20,562 bases of DNA from positions 1-20,562 of the IMG/VR virus record IMGVR_UViG_3300042449_001680, one strand, 5' to 3'. The position numbers and the translations under genes are program-made. Below, piece by piece: positions 1 to 7,413 of this stretch (its first letter is position 1; the number at the start of each line of letters is the position of its first letter). The DNA is from a virus. A model generated the notes under the pieces. That model saw only the letters and a program-made list of their open reading frames with translations, did not search any database and was not told the origin of the DNA.

Positions 1-2151
1 CCATCCGTCAAATCCACCTTGGAAGCAGAATGTATATTTTCTTGAGTATAAGAAGTAATATGGATTATCTTGAGTTGTTGGTTCACCATCAAAACTTGCA
101 ATACCACAAACAAACGCTGGTGTACCACTTGTTACTTCAAAGTTACTAATAGTAACAACAGTCGCTCCTGAGTCCATGTGGAAACCTTGAGTTTGGTAGT
201 TCCATGGTGCTGATTCAGTTGCAGTATCCCAACCTACTACAGGGTTTTGTTTACCTTTGTATTGTAATAAGTCAGAGTCAACCCCAAATTGTGAAGACAT
301 ACCAAGGTAAGTTCTTCTTACAACGTCACCACTTGAAGACACGATGTTTGCTCCACCGTATGTACTTCCAAATGGGGGGTCAAAGATTGTTTCACCTGGG
401 AAGAAGTACTTGTTTTTGATTACAGGGAATGGTGAAGGGTTTGATACACTATCGTAAACTCTTTCTTCAAATCCACGGAAACCACAAGGTAATGCGTCTA
501 TTGGTGCTTCATCAGAAAGTTCAATCATGATGTAAGCAGATACTAACGGAAACTCACCATTAGCAGAACCAATCTTTTTAGCAACAAAACTGTTAGAACC
601 TGGGTCCATAGTACAGTTTGTGTATTTTTCATAAACAACAGGATTTGCATCTGTGTCAAAGAAATCTCTAACTAAAACATCAAAAGTTTGATTTGAGAAT
701 GAAATGTTAGCGATTGAAATTTTAACTTCTGTGTTTGCAGAACCACCATCTGAAATTGATGCAAATCTAAATAAGTTATAAACCTTGTTACCTCTTAACT
801 CAGATACAACAAATGGAGTCTTTGGTGTTTGATATTGGTCCAAGAACCAAGCAATAGAAGTTGTTGAATTTTTATCCCTAGCTTCAGGTAAAGCAATCAA
901 ATCACAGTTTAATCCTTTAATAAATCCTTTGTTATATGCATAATTTAATAAACCTGGATATGACTCTTCAACATAAATAGGAACCTCAGTTCTTGATTTT
1001 GAGAAGTTAGTAATACCAAGAACCTTTGTGATGTAATTTGCATCAACACTACCAAATGAAGTTTCAAATTGGAATGTTTTATTTTCATAAGTAACACCAC
1101 TTAATAGGAAGGTTGAGAATGGACTATTTGTAACACCCGAATACGCTCCGGTACAAATCATATCCAAGTCAGTCAATCCTGTTACTTGATAAACAGGACC
1201 ATGATTGTTAGCATCATACACTGAAATACCTCTTGAACGAAGAGTTGCAACAACTAAGTTATTGTACTCTGTATAAGCAGTTCCACTGTAGTAATAAACA
1301 GTACCTGATAAAGTTACGTCAAAATTTCCTGTTCCACCTGTAGTGAAATCCGTAACCGCGTAATCCCAAGAAAAACCTGAGTAACTATTATTAGAATAAT
1401 TTGTGAAAGTTGCATAATACCAAGGGTCATTAACAGAATCTGTTAAATCGTTAAACAATAAGTTCATACTATCAACACTGAATACGTTACCCAAAGTTGT
1501 GTATTGTGCAGACAAGTCATTGTATTCTGTTTCAGGAATTGAACCATAAACATTCAACGTAGTACCTGTAATATTTGTGTTACCTGAAACACCTAAAATA
1601 AAATTAAAAATATCTTTGTTGTAAGTGCTTGTTGAGCCATTGTTTAACAAGTATTGAATGTTAAGATTGTCAGCAATAACGTCAGGTAATGGAGTTGTAA
1701 AGTTTAAAACATTACTAACACCTGTGTTACCAGTTACTACTGCAGTAAAGTCTAATGCTACAACATCCGTATCTACCCCGATTGTCGTACCATCTACGTT
1801 AGCGGTCACTCTAATAGACCAAGAAGGACCCGCATCATAACCTGATAAACCAAGAACTCTTGTTACGAATAATTGGTTAGATTGTTGTAGATATGCCTTT
1901 GCAATATATGCGGCTTCATATTTAGGGATTTGCGTTCCAATGAATTTTTCAGGAACGGTACCTCCGAAGAATGTTTGAAATTCGTCAAAGTTGGTTATAA
2001 AAATAGGTTCAAATGCTGGACCCTTTAATGTTTCACCAACTAGACCCAAAGTAGTTACACCTACGCTTTGGGCTACGAAAGACAAATCGGTTTCCGAAGT
2101 GTAAACACCTGGAGATACAAATACTTTCTGATTAGCTTGTGCTGTTGCCAT
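1..2151 (-). CDS. Contractile tail sheath protein (gp18-like), 3' end missing
   Basis: Open frame of 717 codons from ATG at 2151, running off the left edge without a stop. It would polymerise around the tail tube and contract to drive DNA injection. The N-terminus, after MATAQANQKV, reads FVSPGVYTSETDLSF, the typical opening of phage tail sheath proteins (SPGVYxxExD). It is followed by VGLVGET-like and FDEFQTFFGG stretches, also usual in this family. T4 gp18 has 659 residues. This protein already has 717 and still lacks the conserved C-terminal sheath domain, so the full protein is probably much larger, with surface-exposed insertions rich in Ser/Thr/Asn/Gly (roughly residues 110-350). Its start is preceded by an A-rich stretch with no Shine-Dalgarno, and a TATTTAT box lies 35 bases upstream. 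Confident for family; the size and insertions are seen directly. Confidence 0.93.
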   Translation of the reverse strand, partial: MATAQANQKVFVSPGVYTSETDLSFVAQSVGVTTLGLVGETLKGPAFEPIFITNFDEFQTFFGGTVPEKFIGTQIPKYEAAYIAKAYLQQSNQLFVTRVLGLSGYDAGPSWSIRVTANVDGTTIGVDTDVVALDFTAVVTGNTGVSNVLNFTTPLPDVIADNLNIQYLLNNGSTSTYNKDIFNFILGVSGNTNITGTTLNVYGSIPETEYNDLSAQYTTLGNVFSVDSMNLLFNDLTDSVNDPWYYATFTNYSNNSYSGFSWDYAVTDFTTGGTGNFDVTLSGTVYYYSGTAYTEYNNLVVATLRSRGISVYDANNHGPVYQVTGLTDLDMICTGAYSGVTNSPFSTFLLSGVTYENKTFQFETSFGSVDANYITKVLGITNFSKSRTEVPIYVEESYPGLLNYAYNKGFIKGLNCDLIALPEARDKNSTTSIAWFLDQYQTPKTPFVVSELRGNKVYNLFRFASISDGGSANTEVKISIANISFSNQTFDVLVRDFFDTDANPVVYEKYTNCTMDPGSNSFVAKKIGSANGEFPLVSAYIMIELSDEAPIDALPCGFRGFEERVYDSVSNPSPFPVIKNKYFFPGETIFDPPFGSTYGGANIVSSSGDVVRRTYLGMSSQFGVDSDLLQYKGKQNPVVGWDTATESAPWNYQTQGFHMDSGATVVTISNFEVTSGTPAFVCGIASFDGEPTTQDNPYYFLYSRKYTFCFQGGFDGW

Positions 2152-2186
2152 TGATTAATTTTTTCTTGTGCGGTTTTATTTTATAG

Positions 2187-2193
2187 ATAAATA
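2187..2193 (-). promoter_or_regulatory. TATTTAT box upstream of tail sheath gene
   Basis: On the minus strand the sequence reads ATATTTATCTATAAAATA, with TATTTAT 35 bases before the sheath ATG. The same heptamer lies just before several other mostly structural genes here. It is the reverse complement of the T4 late-promoter core TATAAATA minus one base. A role as a late promoter element is inference. Confidence 0.4.
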
Positions 2194-2214
2194 TTCATTT
2201 CAAATACAAAAAAC

Positions 2215-2242
2215 TTGACTTTTAAATATGTATTAATAAACT
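2215..2242 (+). promoter_or_regulatory. Possible host-type promoter for the 54-aa gene
   Basis: TTGACT at 2215-2220 and TAAACT at 2237-2242 are separated by 16 bases, about 33 bases before the ATG of the small plus-strand gene. The -35 match is good and the -10 match is weak. It is the only candidate in the 123-base gap between the sheath gene and this gene. Confidence 0.25.
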
Positions 2243-2274
2243 GGCAGATTTTTTTCTACCTTTTTTCATACTTT

Positions 2275-2439
2275 ATGAAAACTAACCATGACAATATCAA
2301 GAACCTAAAAATATCTGAAAAGGCACATACTGTATTAAAAAAGTATTGTGAGGATAAAGGTTTAAAAATTCATAAATTTGTTGAAAAACTCATCTACGAC
2401 AATTGCCAAGTGAAAAAAGACATTTACGGAGAGGATTAA
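2275..2439 (+). CDS. Small 54-aa protein, possible ribbon-helix-helix-like
   Basis: Encodes 54 residues starting MKTNHDNIKNLKISEKAH. The core (ISEKAHTVLKKYCEDKGLK, then IHKFVEKLIYDN) has a beta-strand followed by two amphipathic helices. This resembles short phage and plasmid proteins of the Arc/MetJ ribbon-helix-helix type that bind DNA as dimers. I chose ATG 2275 because an upstream extension to 2215 would add a Phe-rich stretch unlike the rest and would start on a non-ATG codon. It sits alone on the plus strand between minus-strand tail genes, and its stop overlaps the stop of the convergent gp15-like gene by four bases. A regulatory role is inference from fold and size. Confidence 0.6.
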   Translation: MKTNHDNIKNLKISEKAHTVLKKYCEDKGLKIHKFVEKLIYDNCQVKKDIYGED

Positions 2440-3482
2440 ACTAGTTTGGCGTTGTATAAAATTAACGCCTCTTCACCCACATTATCTTTCGTAATATCCA
2501 CCTGTAAAATGTCACCAGTATTCAATTGAATGGTATCTAAATTACTTCCATAAAAATCTCCATTAATTGTAACATCCCAACTACTAACGTTGTTTGTTGA
2601 TACCAAACTTAAATTAATTCTGTAATCAACTTGGTTATCAATCAAGGTTGTGTTACCCGAAGTGTAAAATAAACGATATTCAAATTCGTTAGGGTTTGGT
2701 GGAAATATTTCGGCTCTTCTACCCTTAGCAACATTAACATCGGTCTCAAATAATTGAACAACACGAGCCACTGCAGGTTTTACTTCAAATTCTTCTTCAT
2801 CAATTAAATAACCCAACATAGTGAAGTCGTAACTTTGAATATAATATTGTCTTCTCTCAATTTCAGTTACCGACTCATCAGTTATGTTATTCATAATGAT
2901 TGGAACATACTGACCTTTAATAAAAGTATATGCCTGACGAGATGAAAAAGTTTGAAGAACATTTTTGTTAAATGTATTCAACTCTCTCATTCTGTTACAC
3001 ATAATTTTTACTTGAAAATTTAAATCAACAGGAACAGGTTGTGGAATTGTATAAACATCAAACCCTTTTTGGTTTCCATTCCAAGTAGGAACCGTTGCAT
3101 AATAAAATTGTTTTCTATTTGGAATAGTGTATTGGGTTGAAGGGTTAGTTCCGTATTTTACTTCAGGTTGACGAACCACCGTAATAAACGGGAGTTGTAC
3201 GTTAAAGTCAGGGTCTTTAAAATTCCAAGTTTCTGTGAATTGAGACCATCTTTGATTAGTTATAATCTTGTCAACAACATTAATATCTTTTCCCGATACG
3301 GTAGTTTTCAATTCCGTCTTTACAAACTCCAACATACCTAAATCCAAATCAGCATGTAAAACACTTTGAGGAAGATAGGTTCCGTCTTTGTTGATAAACT
3401 CCAATAATTGTTCTCTCCTTGCCGAAAGAGTTTTTGATGGAACTAAATTAATATTCGTTTTAATTTGTTTTGGAAATGCCAT
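2436..3482 (-). CDS. Probable gp15-like tail sheath stabiliser / tail completion protein
   Basis: 348 aa. I do not see a diagnostic motif, but position and layout fit T4 gp15, which caps the tail tube and sheath and joins tail to neck. It lies directly downstream of a gp14-like gene and just upstream of the sheath gene. Residues about 90-250 hold a beta-rich stretch ending in a PVPVDLNFQVKIM segment, then FNKNVLQTFSSRQAYTFIKG and RRQYYIQSYDFTMLGYLID. This resembles the gp15 pattern in which a strand and a helix precede 'R..EY.....Y.FT'. T4 gp15 is 272 aa. The extra length lies mostly in a C-terminal 90 residues (about 258-348) of Ig-like beta character that may be an added domain. ATG 3482 overlaps the upstream stop (TAATG), indicating translational coupling. 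The alternative is another neck or baseplate protein. Confidence 0.5.
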   Translation of the reverse strand: MAFPKQIKTNINLVPSKTLSARREQLLEFINKDGTYLPQSVLHADLDLGMLEFVKTELKTTVSGKDINVVDKIITNQRWSQFTETWNFKDPDFNVQLPFITVVRQPEVKYGTNPSTQYTIPNRKQFYYATVPTWNGNQKGFDVYTIPQPVPVDLNFQVKIMCNRMRELNTFNKNVLQTFSSRQAYTFIKGQYVPIIMNNITDESVTEIERRQYYIQSYDFTMLGYLIDEEEFEVKPAVARVVQLFETDVNVAKGRRAEIFPPNPNEFEYRLFYTSGNTTLIDNQVDYRINLSLVSTNNVSSWDVTINGDFYGSNLDTIQLNTGDILQVDITKDNVGEEALILYNAKLV

Positions 3483-3997
3483 TACGTACCAAAGAATTCA
3501 TTTTGACTTACAGGTGTTGCAATAATAGTCCTGTAAAATGGTTTATAACCTCCATAAGTATGACGATTGTCTGAAACGACCCTTCCGTCATCGGCTACTG
3601 AATAGTATCTAACTTTACTTTCAGTTTCATAATAACCCAAGTAATCCCCCATTTGAATTTCAACTTGTAGTTCATCCAAATAAGATTGGTAAATAGAAAA
3701 CTTCATATTACCTGGTTCATTTTGTTCAATTCTACTTGTACCTAACTTTTGTGCTGTAGGAGCTAAGATTTGAACCAATCCTTTAATTTCTACAGGAGCA
3801 AGAAATTGGATACCTCCTTCGGGTACCTCCCCATATACATCGTCCTGTAGAGTTTTATATCTATCTATTCTATAGAGAATAACCGTAAAATTCATGTCAC
3901 CCTCAAGCCATTCCGAACCCATGGCAACATCCAAAGAGTAATCTTCACCACCAAAGAATTTACCTAATCTTGTAATAGGGACTAACTTATCTGACAT
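3482..3997 (-). CDS. Probable gp14-like neck protein
   Basis: 171 aa, first gene of a two-gene unit with the gp15-like gene, to which it is coupled by a TAATG overlap. It contains GEVPEGGIQFLAPVEIKGLV, a central acidic stretch (VEIQMGDYLGYYETE) and a C-terminal YKPFYRTIIATPVSQNEFFG. The order (a segment with a structural Phe/Tyr, a 'GDYLGYYE' loop, then PFY near the end) recalls T4 gp14, where a 'GDLIYFP' loop is followed by 'PFYQLG'. T4 gp14 (256 aa) forms the neck with gp13 below the portal. The shorter length and weak similarity make this tentative. A TATTTAT box lies six bases before the ATG; there is no Shine-Dalgarno. Confidence 0.45.
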   Translation of the reverse strand: MSDKLVPITRLGKFFGGEDYSLDVAMGSEWLEGDMNFTVILYRIDRYKTLQDDVYGEVPEGGIQFLAPVEIKGLVQILAPTAQKLGTSRIEQNEPGNMKFSIYQSYLDELQVEIQMGDYLGYYETESKVRYYSVADDGRVVSDNRHTYGGYKPFYRTIIATPVSQNEFFGT

Positions 3998-4003
3998 ATA
4001 TTG

Positions 4004-4010
4004 ATAAATA
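4004..4010 (-). promoter_or_regulatory. TATTTAT box before gp14-like gene
   Basis: The minus strand reads AATGTATTTATCAATATATG, placing TATTTAT six bases before the start codon. If it acts like a -10 element, the transcript would start at or just after the ATG, giving a leaderless or nearly leaderless mRNA. It is one of six such sites in the window. Confidence 0.4.
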
Positions 4011-4016
4011 CATTCT

Positions 4017-4023
4017 TATTTAT
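4017..4023 (+). promoter_or_regulatory. TATTTAT box upstream of helicase gene
   Basis: Plus-strand TTATTTATTATATTTAATATG in the 73-base divergent gap. The heptamer is ten bases before a short ATG reading frame of nine codons (4034-4063) and 47 bases before the helicase ATG at 4071. Weaker than the other sites because of its distance from the real gene. Confidence 0.25.
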
Positions 4024-4070
4024 TATATTTAATATGTTTGTGTATAAACCTACGTACCAATAAATACGAG

Positions 4071-5828
4071 ATGGGAATTAGTCTTACAATAGAATCCAAA
4101 GCAATTACCGCACTTGAAAGTTATGAGGGTGCAAATAACTATATTATTAACCTAAAACACAAACTCCAATTAAATCCTAAGTTTTATCCAACAAGGGCTC
4201 AGTCGGAATATATTTTAACCAACAAAGACAAGACCCCCAAGGTTGCGAAAAAGTGGGTTGTCCTTGATTCGTACTTTGCAAACAAACTTGCCAACGACAA
4301 ATTTCTTCTTCAGATTCCTGAAAGGATTTGGGTTGAAAAACTCTTGGCTGAAAAAGACAAAGCATATCATGTGTGGGGTAAGTTTTTTGAGGCCGATTCA
4401 TTTACCGATTTTTGGATTCCCAAAGCATCTTTGATTAAAGACAATAAAGTTGAAATTAAAGAAATTGATTATTCCAAGTATTCACACCGTCCTCCGTTGG
4501 ACCACCAAAAGGTTGCTATTGAAGAACTCTTAAAAAATAAGAAGTATATCTTGGCGGATGATATGGGTTTGGGTAAAACCACATCAACAATCATCGCAGC
4601 GTTGGAGACGGGGGCAAAAAAGATTTTAATTATTTGTCCGGCAACTCTTAAAATTAACTGGCAAAGAGAATTCCTACTGTATTCTGATAAGACGAGTTAT
4701 GTTTGTGATGGTAAGAACTTTTCTGAGAATCACGACATTTTGATAATGAACTACGACATCATCAAGAATTTTCACGATACAAAAGACAACGAGAAATCTT
4801 TAATTTTTAAATCAAAGTTTGATTTGGTTATTATTGATGAAGCTCACTATGTTCAAAACGTCCAAGCTCAAAGAACCAAACTAATTAATGATTTGGTTAA
4901 GAACGTGGATAGACTATGGTTGTTAACGGGTACTCCTATGACCTCACGACCCATTAATTACTTCAATCTATTGTCATTGGTGGATTCACCCGTGGCAAAG
5001 AATTGGATGGCTTACGTGGTTCGTTATTGCTCAGGTTACCAATTCAAAGTTGGAAATAGAAAAGTATGGAATGTGATGGGGGCATCGCATTTGGAAGAAT
5101 TGAGGGACAGAACCTCATCAACCGTTTTAAGAAGATTAAAAGAAGACGTGTTGGATTTACCCGATAAAATCATAACACCAGTTTACCTTAGACTTCGTTC
5201 AAAAAAATACGAGGAAGTTATGGGTGACTATTATAATTGGTACGAAAAAAACCCTGAAGAAAGTAAAAACCTTTCAATTCAGTTTACCAAATTGACCGAG
5301 GTAAGACAGGTGATTGCCGAGGAGAAGACTCAACATACAATTGAAATTGCCGAGAACATTATAGAACAAGGAAAAAAAGTTATTATTTTTTGTAACTTTA
5401 CCAAATCTTTGGAAACCATTGTTGAACACTTTGGAAAATCTGCAGTTAGACTTGATGGACAAATGTCCAAGATACAAAGACAAGATTCTGTGGATAGATT
5501 CCAAGAAGATGAAAAGGTTAAAGTTTTTGTTGGCAACATCAAAGCTGCGGGTGTGGGTATTACCTTAACATCAGGTGAGGCGGTTATTATGAATGACCTT
5601 TCATTCCTTCCATCAGACCACTCTCAAGCTGAAGATAGAGCATACAGATATGGACAAAAAAACAATGTCTTGGTGTATTATCCAATTTTTGACAATACAA
5701 TTGAAGGAATTATTTACGATATTTTAAATGTTAAAAAGCGGATTATCGGAACGGTAATGGGTGATATTCAACAGGATGATACAAATATTGTGGAAGAAAT
5801 TCTAAAGAGTATAAGTCAAAGAAGGTAA
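4071..5828 (+). CDS. SNF2-family (SMARCAL1/HARP-like) DNA helicase
   Basis: 585 aa. This is a superfamily 2 ATPase that translocates on double-stranded DNA, probably remodelling or annealing forks and recombination intermediates, the niche filled by UvsW in T4. Motifs in order: Q-like PPLDHQKVAIEELL (141-154), Walker A DDMGLGKT (163-170), ICPATLKINWQRE (188-200), DEAH (256-259), LLTGTPM (284-290), then the SNF2 second lobe with VIIFCNFTK (437-445), LDGQMSK (461-467), KAAGVGITLT (491-500) and arginine-finger QAEDRAYRYGQ (519-529). The first 135 residues form an N-terminal domain without a motif I recognise. I chose ATG 4071 over an in-frame TTG at 4038; a nine-codon frame (4034-4063) ends just before it and might act as a leader peptide. 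First gene of a four-gene plus-strand block. Confidence 0.93.
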   Translation: MGISLTIESKAITALESYEGANNYIINLKHKLQLNPKFYPTRAQSEYILTNKDKTPKVAKKWVVLDSYFANKLANDKFLLQIPERIWVEKLLAEKDKAYHVWGKFFEADSFTDFWIPKASLIKDNKVEIKEIDYSKYSHRPPLDHQKVAIEELLKNKKYILADDMGLGKTTSTIIAALETGAKKILIICPATLKINWQREFLLYSDKTSYVCDGKNFSENHDILIMNYDIIKNFHDTKDNEKSLIFKSKFDLVIIDEAHYVQNVQAQRTKLINDLVKNVDRLWLLTGTPMTSRPINYFNLLSLVDSPVAKNWMAYVVRYCSGYQFKVGNRKVWNVMGASHLEELRDRTSSTVLRRLKEDVLDLPDKIITPVYLRLRSKKYEEVMGDYYNWYEKNPEESKNLSIQFTKLTEVRQVIAEEKTQHTIEIAENIIEQGKKVIIFCNFTKSLETIVEHFGKSAVRLDGQMSKIQRQDSVDRFQEDEKVKVFVGNIKAAGVGITLTSGEAVIMNDLSFLPSDHSQAEDRAYRYGQKNNVLVYYPIFDNTIEGIIYDILNVKKRIIGTVMGDIQQDDTNIVEEILKSISQRR

Positions 5829-5844
5829 AATGGGTTCTTTCTAT

Positions 5845-5851
5845 TATTTAT
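5845..5851 (+). promoter_or_regulatory. TATTTAT box before SOD-fusion gene
   Basis: Plus-strand TTATTTATAAAG in the 39-base gap after the helicase stop, 16 bases before ATG 5868. It matches the heptamer in front of the gp13-like and sheath genes. No Shine-Dalgarno is present. Confidence 0.35.
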
Positions 5852-5867
5852 AAAGAAATAACTTACA

Positions 5868-7394
5868 ATGCAACAATTACAAGAATCAGTAGAAAAACTT
5901 GAAAAGAAGATTCTACACGAACAAAAAAAAGAAGAGGTTAAAGTTCTAATCAAAGAAATGAAAAAAATCGGAATTGAGAAACTTCCGTACGCCTATTCAG
6001 CCATCAGTAGATTTATTGACCCCGAAACAATGGATGTTCATTACAACAAACATTACAAGGGTTACGTTAACAAATTAAATCAATTACTGAAAAAAAGAAA
6101 AGGTGACCAAGACCTTGAAAAAATAATCAGAAACATTTCTCGTTACCCAAAAGGTATTAGAGATAACGCAGGTGGTGCCTTTAACCACGCTTTGTTTTGG
6201 AACATGTTAACACCAAAACAAATGAAGATTACCAAAGAGTTGGAAGATATTATCAAGAAAGACTTTGGTACCTATGAAAAATTCAAACAACAATTTGAAA
6301 CTGTAGCTAAAGAAAGATTCGGTTCAGGTTGGGTGTGGTTGGTGTTAACCAACAAGGGAACCCTTAAGATTATGTCCACTCCAAACCAAGACAACCCACT
6401 GATGAACATCATTGAAGGTGGGGGTTATCCATTATTGGGGTTGGATGTTTGGGAACACGCCTATTATCTCAAATACAAAAATAAGAGAGATGAGTATGTA
6501 AAAAACTTTTGGTCTGTGATTAATTGGGATTTTGTCACTAACTTGTACAAAATGAAAACTGAAACATCATTATTAGAATCCGTAGAAATGGGGGAACTTT
6601 TGAAAGAAGCAAAATCCGAGGGATGTTCAAGAGACGATATTGAAACTTATCGTGTTTTATTCAACGTAAACAAAAACGCAAGAAACATTTACAAAAACAC
6701 AATCATCAAAGTCCATCAAAAAGTTTTTGCTGACAAGTATCACACCAAAAGAGAAGATGGTGAAATACCCGGTGTTTATAATTTGGAAAAACCAGGTCGT
6801 TCAGTTATTAACTATATGAACACAAACTACTCGGTTTTCTGTATCGTGGTTAATGATTTGAATAAAGTCATTCAAGGTCAGATGGGTCAAGAACCAATAT
6901 CTTTTGAATTGAAAACTCCTGCCGAACAGATTACTGAAATGAAGAGAATGTGTAACTACATTGAAAAGTTCCAAGATAGAATTTTCTCTAAAACATCGTA
7001 CACATTTAAGAATATTATGGCAACTCTTAAGGAAAAAGATTCCATCGGAATCAAGAGAGAAGAGATGGCAAAAAAAGTTTTGGAAACTAAATTACCTGAA
7101 ACTACTGTTGAAATTGCTGCAGGTGCGGGTAAAGAGAAAGACGCTTATAAAAAAATTGATTTAGAAATCGTCCACAAAGGAAGAAAAATTACCGCACAGG
7201 TAAAAGGTTTTGATGAACTTATTCCCGAGGATGAAAAGTTAGTTGTCACAAAAACAGGAGAAATTGACAAATATAAAGTTGATTGGATGGTTTTTATTCG
7301 TGGTAAAAATGTTTTAGTCTTTAGAAACCGACCTGAAATAGTTCTTGGTCAGTATGTATTTGACAAGAACGACTTATTATACCACATTAAGTAA
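5868..7394 (+). CDS. Mn-type superoxide dismutase fused to a helical region and a PD-(D/E)XK-like domain
   Basis: 508 aa. Residues about 37-228 are a complete Fe/Mn superoxide dismutase: LPYAYSAI (39-46), VHYNKHYKGYV (57-67), NAGGAFNHALFW (100-111), RFGSGWVWLV (150-159), STPNQD (170-175) and LDVWEHAYYLKYKN (192-205). All four metal ligands are present (H58, H107, D193, H197), as is the gateway Tyr66. Gly at 102-103 and Gln174 match the MnSOD pattern rather than FeSOD. It should convert superoxide to peroxide and oxygen. A charged N-terminal coiled-coil stretch (1-36) precedes it. Residues 230-410 are a helical region I do not recognise. Residues about 411-508 contain KKIDLEIV (428-435) then ITAQVKGF (441-448), a D-x12-QxK arrangement like PD-(D/E)XK nucleases. 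The nuclease reading is inference; the SOD is firm. SOD proteins normally have about 200 residues. Confidence 0.92.
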   Translation: MQQLQESVEKLEKKILHEQKKEEVKVLIKEMKKIGIEKLPYAYSAISRFIDPETMDVHYNKHYKGYVNKLNQLLKKRKGDQDLEKIIRNISRYPKGIRDNAGGAFNHALFWNMLTPKQMKITKELEDIIKKDFGTYEKFKQQFETVAKERFGSGWVWLVLTNKGTLKIMSTPNQDNPLMNIIEGGGYPLLGLDVWEHAYYLKYKNKRDEYVKNFWSVINWDFVTNLYKMKTETSLLESVEMGELLKEAKSEGCSRDDIETYRVLFNVNKNARNIYKNTIIKVHQKVFADKYHTKREDGEIPGVYNLEKPGRSVINYMNTNYSVFCIVVNDLNKVIQGQMGQEPISFELKTPAEQITEMKRMCNYIEKFQDRIFSKTSYTFKNIMATLKEKDSIGIKREEMAKKVLETKLPETTVEIAAGAGKEKDAYKKIDLEIVHKGRKITAQVKGFDELIPEDEKLVVTKTGEIDKYKVDWMVFIRGKNVLVFRNRPEIVLGQYVFDKNDLLYHIK

Positions 7395-7402
7395 TTTTAA
7401 AG

Positions 7403-7409
7403 TATTTAT
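7403..7409 (+). promoter_or_regulatory. TATTTAT box before gp13-like gene
   Basis: Plus-strand AAAGTATTTATAGGTATG: the heptamer lies in the 19-base gap after the SOD-fusion stop and four bases before ATG 7414. It matches closely the sequence before the gene that starts at 12409 (AAAGTATTTATC). The position supports 7414 as the start. Confidence 0.45.
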
Positions 7410-7413
7410 AGGT

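Noticed and set aside
204-1840. Plus-strand frames within the sheath gene (204-419, 1658-1840)
   Set aside because: They lie inside a strong minus-strand sheath frame and resemble no protein.
4038-4070. TTG start for the helicase
   Set aside because: It adds 11 residues (starting CINLRTNKYE) with no supporting context; ATG 4071 is in frame and precedes the typical start.
5818-5840. Hairpin AAAGAA/TTCTTT after the helicase, possible terminator
   Set aside because: Only A/T-rich pairs apart from one G-C, an 11-base loop, and no U-run; unlikely to terminate.
7345-7413. Earlier ATG for the gp13-like gene
   Set aside because: It would overlap the SOD-fusion gene by 50 bases and add residues not expected in gp13; 7414 has a TATTTAT box and the family N-terminus.
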